Positions 13,825 to 16,000 of a stretch of 16,000 bases of DNA are shown here, piece by piece. This DNA comes from CAUZRD01 sp963582255 (lineage in GTDB: Bacteria > Pseudomonadota > Alphaproteobacteria > Rhizobiales > TMED25), in assembly GCA_963582255.1 (NCBI GenBank), contig CAUZRD010000031.1, positions 1-16,000 of the forward strand. The letters are read 5' to 3'. Each line of letters opens with the position of its first letter. The first letter of the stretch is position 1. The translations under genes and the position numbers were made by a program. The notes under the pieces were generated by a model. That model ran no database searches, had not been told where the DNA came from, and saw only the letters and a list, made by a program, of their open reading frames with translations.

Positions 13825-14568
13825 ATGAGCCAAGATAAGCAGAGCCATTACTCAACAGTTTACTCACAATTCCCACCGACCAAACGGTGGCTTAATATTT
13901 GGCCATTTACTTTAGCCACCATATTCCTGATAGGATTGCTGCTTACTGCATGGTGGGCATTTCTCACTCCAGTCGATAACACAATTATTGACCATTCAGC
14001 CTTATCCAATAATTCTGAAAATCTCATCACTCTGAATTTTGCCGGCCAGAACTTTTATATTCCAGAAAATTATATCCGGAATAAAGATCCACGTACTGGA
14101 AGTAAGGTCGACAGGATAGATCTACACGTGCTGTGGCCAGAGATGAGTGGGCTTAGCTCCCATAATGCAGAAGTATTTAGAGATAAGACAACCCATGCGC
14201 GTGTTATTTATATTACGATGACCACCCCAACTCAGGTTTGGCGACCTGCCGAAAAATTTTATCAAATATATCCCTATTATTTTTCAGGTTACGAACAAAA
14301 AACAAATTTTGGACTGATGCAGCGCCAGATGAACACAAGTTCAGGTATCGCGAATTACGATGTTCTTTACCATCAGGACCACAATCGTCTGTATTTGTAC
14401 CACTGTATGCGTGATCAACCTGACCTTATGCCACCTGACTGTGTCGGCGATAAGATAATTGAACCAAACATCCTTGCGCGCTATCGCTTTCGACGAACGA
14501 TGCTGAAGGATTGGAAATCGATCGATGCCAACATTGAGCAATTGCTCGGAAGATTCGTAAATCGCTGA
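13825..14568 (+). CDS. Hypothetical bitopic membrane protein with periplasmic domain
   Basis: A 247-residue protein. Residues 1-23 are hydrophilic and basic near the membrane (KRW, 20-22). One transmembrane segment spans about 24-46, and the rest should be periplasmic by the positive-inside rule. The outer domain holds the blocks NFYIPENYIR (76-85) and VDRIDLHVLWPEMSGLS (95-111). I remember these as conserved in uncharacterised alphaproteobacterial membrane proteins, but I know no function. C194 and C206 are the only cysteines, are both in the predicted periplasmic part, and could form a disulfide. A 37-codon frame with a stop directly touching the ATG (TAAATG) lies upstream, which might allow translational coupling. 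No Shine-Dalgarno sequence is evident. It is convergent with the GMC oxidoreductase gene. Confidence 0.75.
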   Translation: MSQDKQSHYSTVYSQFPPTKRWLNIWPFTLATIFLIGLLLTAWWAFLTPVDNTIIDHSALSNNSENLITLNFAGQNFYIPENYIRNKDPRTGSKVDRIDLHVLWPEMSGLSSHNAEVFRDKTTHARVIYITMTTPTQVWRPAEKFYQIYPYYFSGYEQKTNFGLMQRQMNTSSGIANYDVLYHQDHNRLYLYHCMRDQPDLMPPDCVGDKIIEPNILARYRFRRTMLKDWKSIDANIEQLLGRFVNR

Positions 14569-14590
14569 AACATGTCTATCAATTTCGGAT

Positions 14591-14637
14591 TGGTATCAAA
14601 ATCACACACGCGGTGTGTAATCACATAAATAATACCA
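14591..14637. terminator. Hairpin between convergent genes
   Basis: ACACAC (14604-14609) and GTGTGT (14613-14618) form a 6-base stem with a GCG loop. An outer TGGTAT/ATACCA pair (14591-14596, 14632-14637) can extend the fold. It fills the 70-base gap between the membrane-protein gene and the GMC oxidoreductase gene. There is no T-tract on either side, so terminator function is a guess from position. Confidence 0.35.
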
Positions 14638-14638
14638 G

Positions 14639-16000
14639 CTAGTCAAAATCCTTACAAATCATATCACTAGCTTTTTCAGCAATCATGATTGTTGGTGCAT
14701 TGGTGTTACCTGATGGAATGGTCGGCATAATCGACGCATCAACCACGCGGAGTTTCTCAAACCCATTAAGGTGCAGGCGAGGATCAACCACAGCCTCTGG
14801 GTCAATCCCCATGCGGCAGGTGCTGACTGGATGAAAGCTAGTGCCTCCGGTTTGTCTTATAAATTCCAACAGCTCTTCGTCACTGCGCATACTCGTACCT
14901 GGCATATATTCATCAACAATATAGCGTTGCATCGCATCGCTTTCACAAATGCGCCGCGTAGCCTTGAACCCAGCCAGCAGCACGGCACAATCACGCTCAT
15001 TCGATAAATAATTGTTTTTAATGACAGGTGGTTGGCTGGGATCGGCACTCCCAATCATTACCGTTCCCCGTGCCTCCGGCCGGAGCAACCGGTCAACCAC
15101 TGTAAAACCTGAAAACGAATGCAACCCATCCCCCGCCTTATCACCGCTAAATAGTGCAACAGTTGACTGAATATCTGGTGAGGCTACAGAGGGATCTGAT
15201 TTAAAAAATCCGGCAGCATATGAACCACCCATCGCTAAAAGACCGGAGCGCTGCGTGATATAGCGGAAGACTTCCCATGCTCCTCGGTGAACGTTCCTCA
15301 CTCCGATGGCATCATTCAGCGTGAATTTTCGAGTGGTTTTGTAGATTTTACGGCTGTTATAGTGATCTATCAGATTTGCACCTACACCAGGAACATCCGC
15401 GATAACCTCTATACCATGACTCTGTAATAGCTCAGCCGGACCAATGCCGGAGAGTTGTAACAATTGTGGAGTGTTGAATGAGCCACCGCTCAAAATAGTC
15501 TCTAAGCGCGCTAATGCAGTCTTTGTTCTACCACGCACCTGATACTCAATACCAATGGCTTTGCGACCTTCAAATATGATCCGCGAAGCATGCGCGCGGA
15601 TTTCAATTTTTAGATTGCTCCGCTTTTTGGCCTCAGTTAGATAGGCCCGGGCTGCGCTTGAACGCCGGCCATTACGCAACGTCCATTGGTAGTAGCCAAA
15701 ACCCTCTTGATCTGCACCGTTAAAATCATCATTTCGCTTAAAGCCGCATTCGACAGCGCCGTCGAAAAATGCCTCCGCCAGAGGATGAGGTTCCGTCGGA
15801 TCGGAGACTTCTAAAGGACCACCAACTCCGTGATATTCATCCTTGAATGTTGGCTGGTCCTCACATTTACGGAAATATGGTAGAACATCATCATAGCTCC
15901 AGCCAGTATTGCCAAGCTGGCGCCATTGATCATAGTCCTGACGTTGTCCCCGAATATAAATGAGTCCGTTGATCGAAGATGAACCACCCAGAACTTTCCC
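14639..16000 (-). CDS. GMC-family oxidoreductase (choline/alcohol dehydrogenase type), N-terminus beyond window
   Basis: The frame stays open from the right edge to the stop at 14639, giving 453 residues. About 80 N-terminal residues, including the FAD-binding GxGxxG, should lie outside. The first visible residues, GKVLGGSSSINGLIYIRG, are the GMC signature 1 region. The flavin-domain segment TILSGGSFNTPQLLQLSGIG follows, which is GMC signature 2. Near the C-terminus, FHPVSTCRMG provides the active-site His (H390 of the fragment) and SGNTNAPTIMIAEKAS provides Asn434, 44 residues later, the same spacing as the His/Asn pair of choline oxidase. These FAD enzymes oxidise alcohols such as choline, aliphatic or polyethylene-glycol-type alcohols. 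The substrate is not determined by the visible sequence, so I give no gene symbol. A short minus-strand frame starting at an internal TTG (15679) is not the true start. Confidence 0.95.
   Translation of the reverse strand, partial: GKVLGGSSSINGLIYIRGQRQDYDQWRQLGNTGWSYDDVLPYFRKCEDQPTFKDEYHGVGGPLEVSDPTEPHPLAEAFFDGAVECGFKRNDDFNGADQEGFGYYQWTLRNGRRSSAARAYLTEAKKRSNLKIEIRAHASRIIFEGRKAIGIEYQVRGRTKTALARLETILSGGSFNTPQLLQLSGIGPAELLQSHGIEVIADVPGVGANLIDHYNSRKIYKTTRKFTLNDAIGVRNVHRGAWEVFRYITQRSGLLAMGGSYAAGFFKSDPSVASPDIQSTVALFSGDKAGDGLHSFSGFTVVDRLLRPEARGTVMIGSADPSQPPVIKNNYLSNERDCAVLLAGFKATRRICESDAMQRYIVDEYMPGTSMRSDEELLEFIRQTGGTSFHPVSTCRMGIDPEAVVDPRLHLNGFEKLRVVDASIMPTIPSGNTNAPTIMIAEKASDMICKDFD

Noticed and set aside
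1..16000. tRNA genes, rRNA, CRISPR arrays or phage integration sites
   Set aside because: I looked for T-loop-like motifs, cloverleaf arms and regularly spaced direct repeats and saw none I could support.

Overview
The window looks like a stretch of alphaproteobacterial chromosome of medium GC content (roughly 47-49% by eye). Several genes carry alphaproteobacterial signatures: the short NAD kinase, a PAS_5-type protein, a rhomboid next to hisI, and the neighbourhood thrS - yidD - IscU-like scaffold - folE - hisI, which I recall as conserved in this class. The TRAP-type binding protein, the GMC oxidoreductase and the modest GC would fit a marine heterotroph, for example a relative of the SAR116/Puniceispirillales group. 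That placement is inference; no rRNA or other marker is present.

Layout. 1-2068 (all minus strand): the 5' end of a TRAP transporter substrate-binding protein gene (cut by the window edge), a phospholipid N-methyltransferase-like SAM enzyme, and a Gfo/Idh/MocA sugar-type dehydrogenase with an inverted repeat in its 5' flank. 2281-3045 (plus): NAD kinase. 3160-4958 (minus): a stand-alone degenerate receiver domain, then a flavin reductase-like protein and a YdjA-type nitroreductase that form a tight pair. 5102-6799 (plus): an exported 565-residue protein made of six tandem beta-sandwich-like repeats, divergent from the flavoprotein pair across overlapping -10 boxes. 6885-8831 (minus): threonyl-tRNA synthetase with a possibly structured leader. 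9265-10031 (minus): YidD and an IscU/NifU-like scaffold, overlapping, preceded by what may be a leaderless promoter. 10391-11506 (plus): folE and hisI. 11507-12235 (minus): a rhomboid-family protein.

The part from about 12240 to 13540 is decayed DNA. It begins immediately 5' of the rhomboid start with a heavily frameshifted remnant of an IS5-family transposase, followed by an AT-rich stretch and a PAS_5-domain gene broken by a frameshifting internal deletion. The window closes with a bitopic membrane protein of unknown function (13825-14568) and a GMC oxidoreductase (choline/alcohol dehydrogenase type, minus strand) whose N-terminus lies beyond the right edge.

Most of the window is ordinary housekeeping DNA. 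I did not find a clear new defence or mobile system. The items most worth a second look are the six-repeat exported protein, the receiver domain without its phosphorylation residues, the IscU-like scaffold with His in place of the third Cys, and the transposase and PAS remnants.
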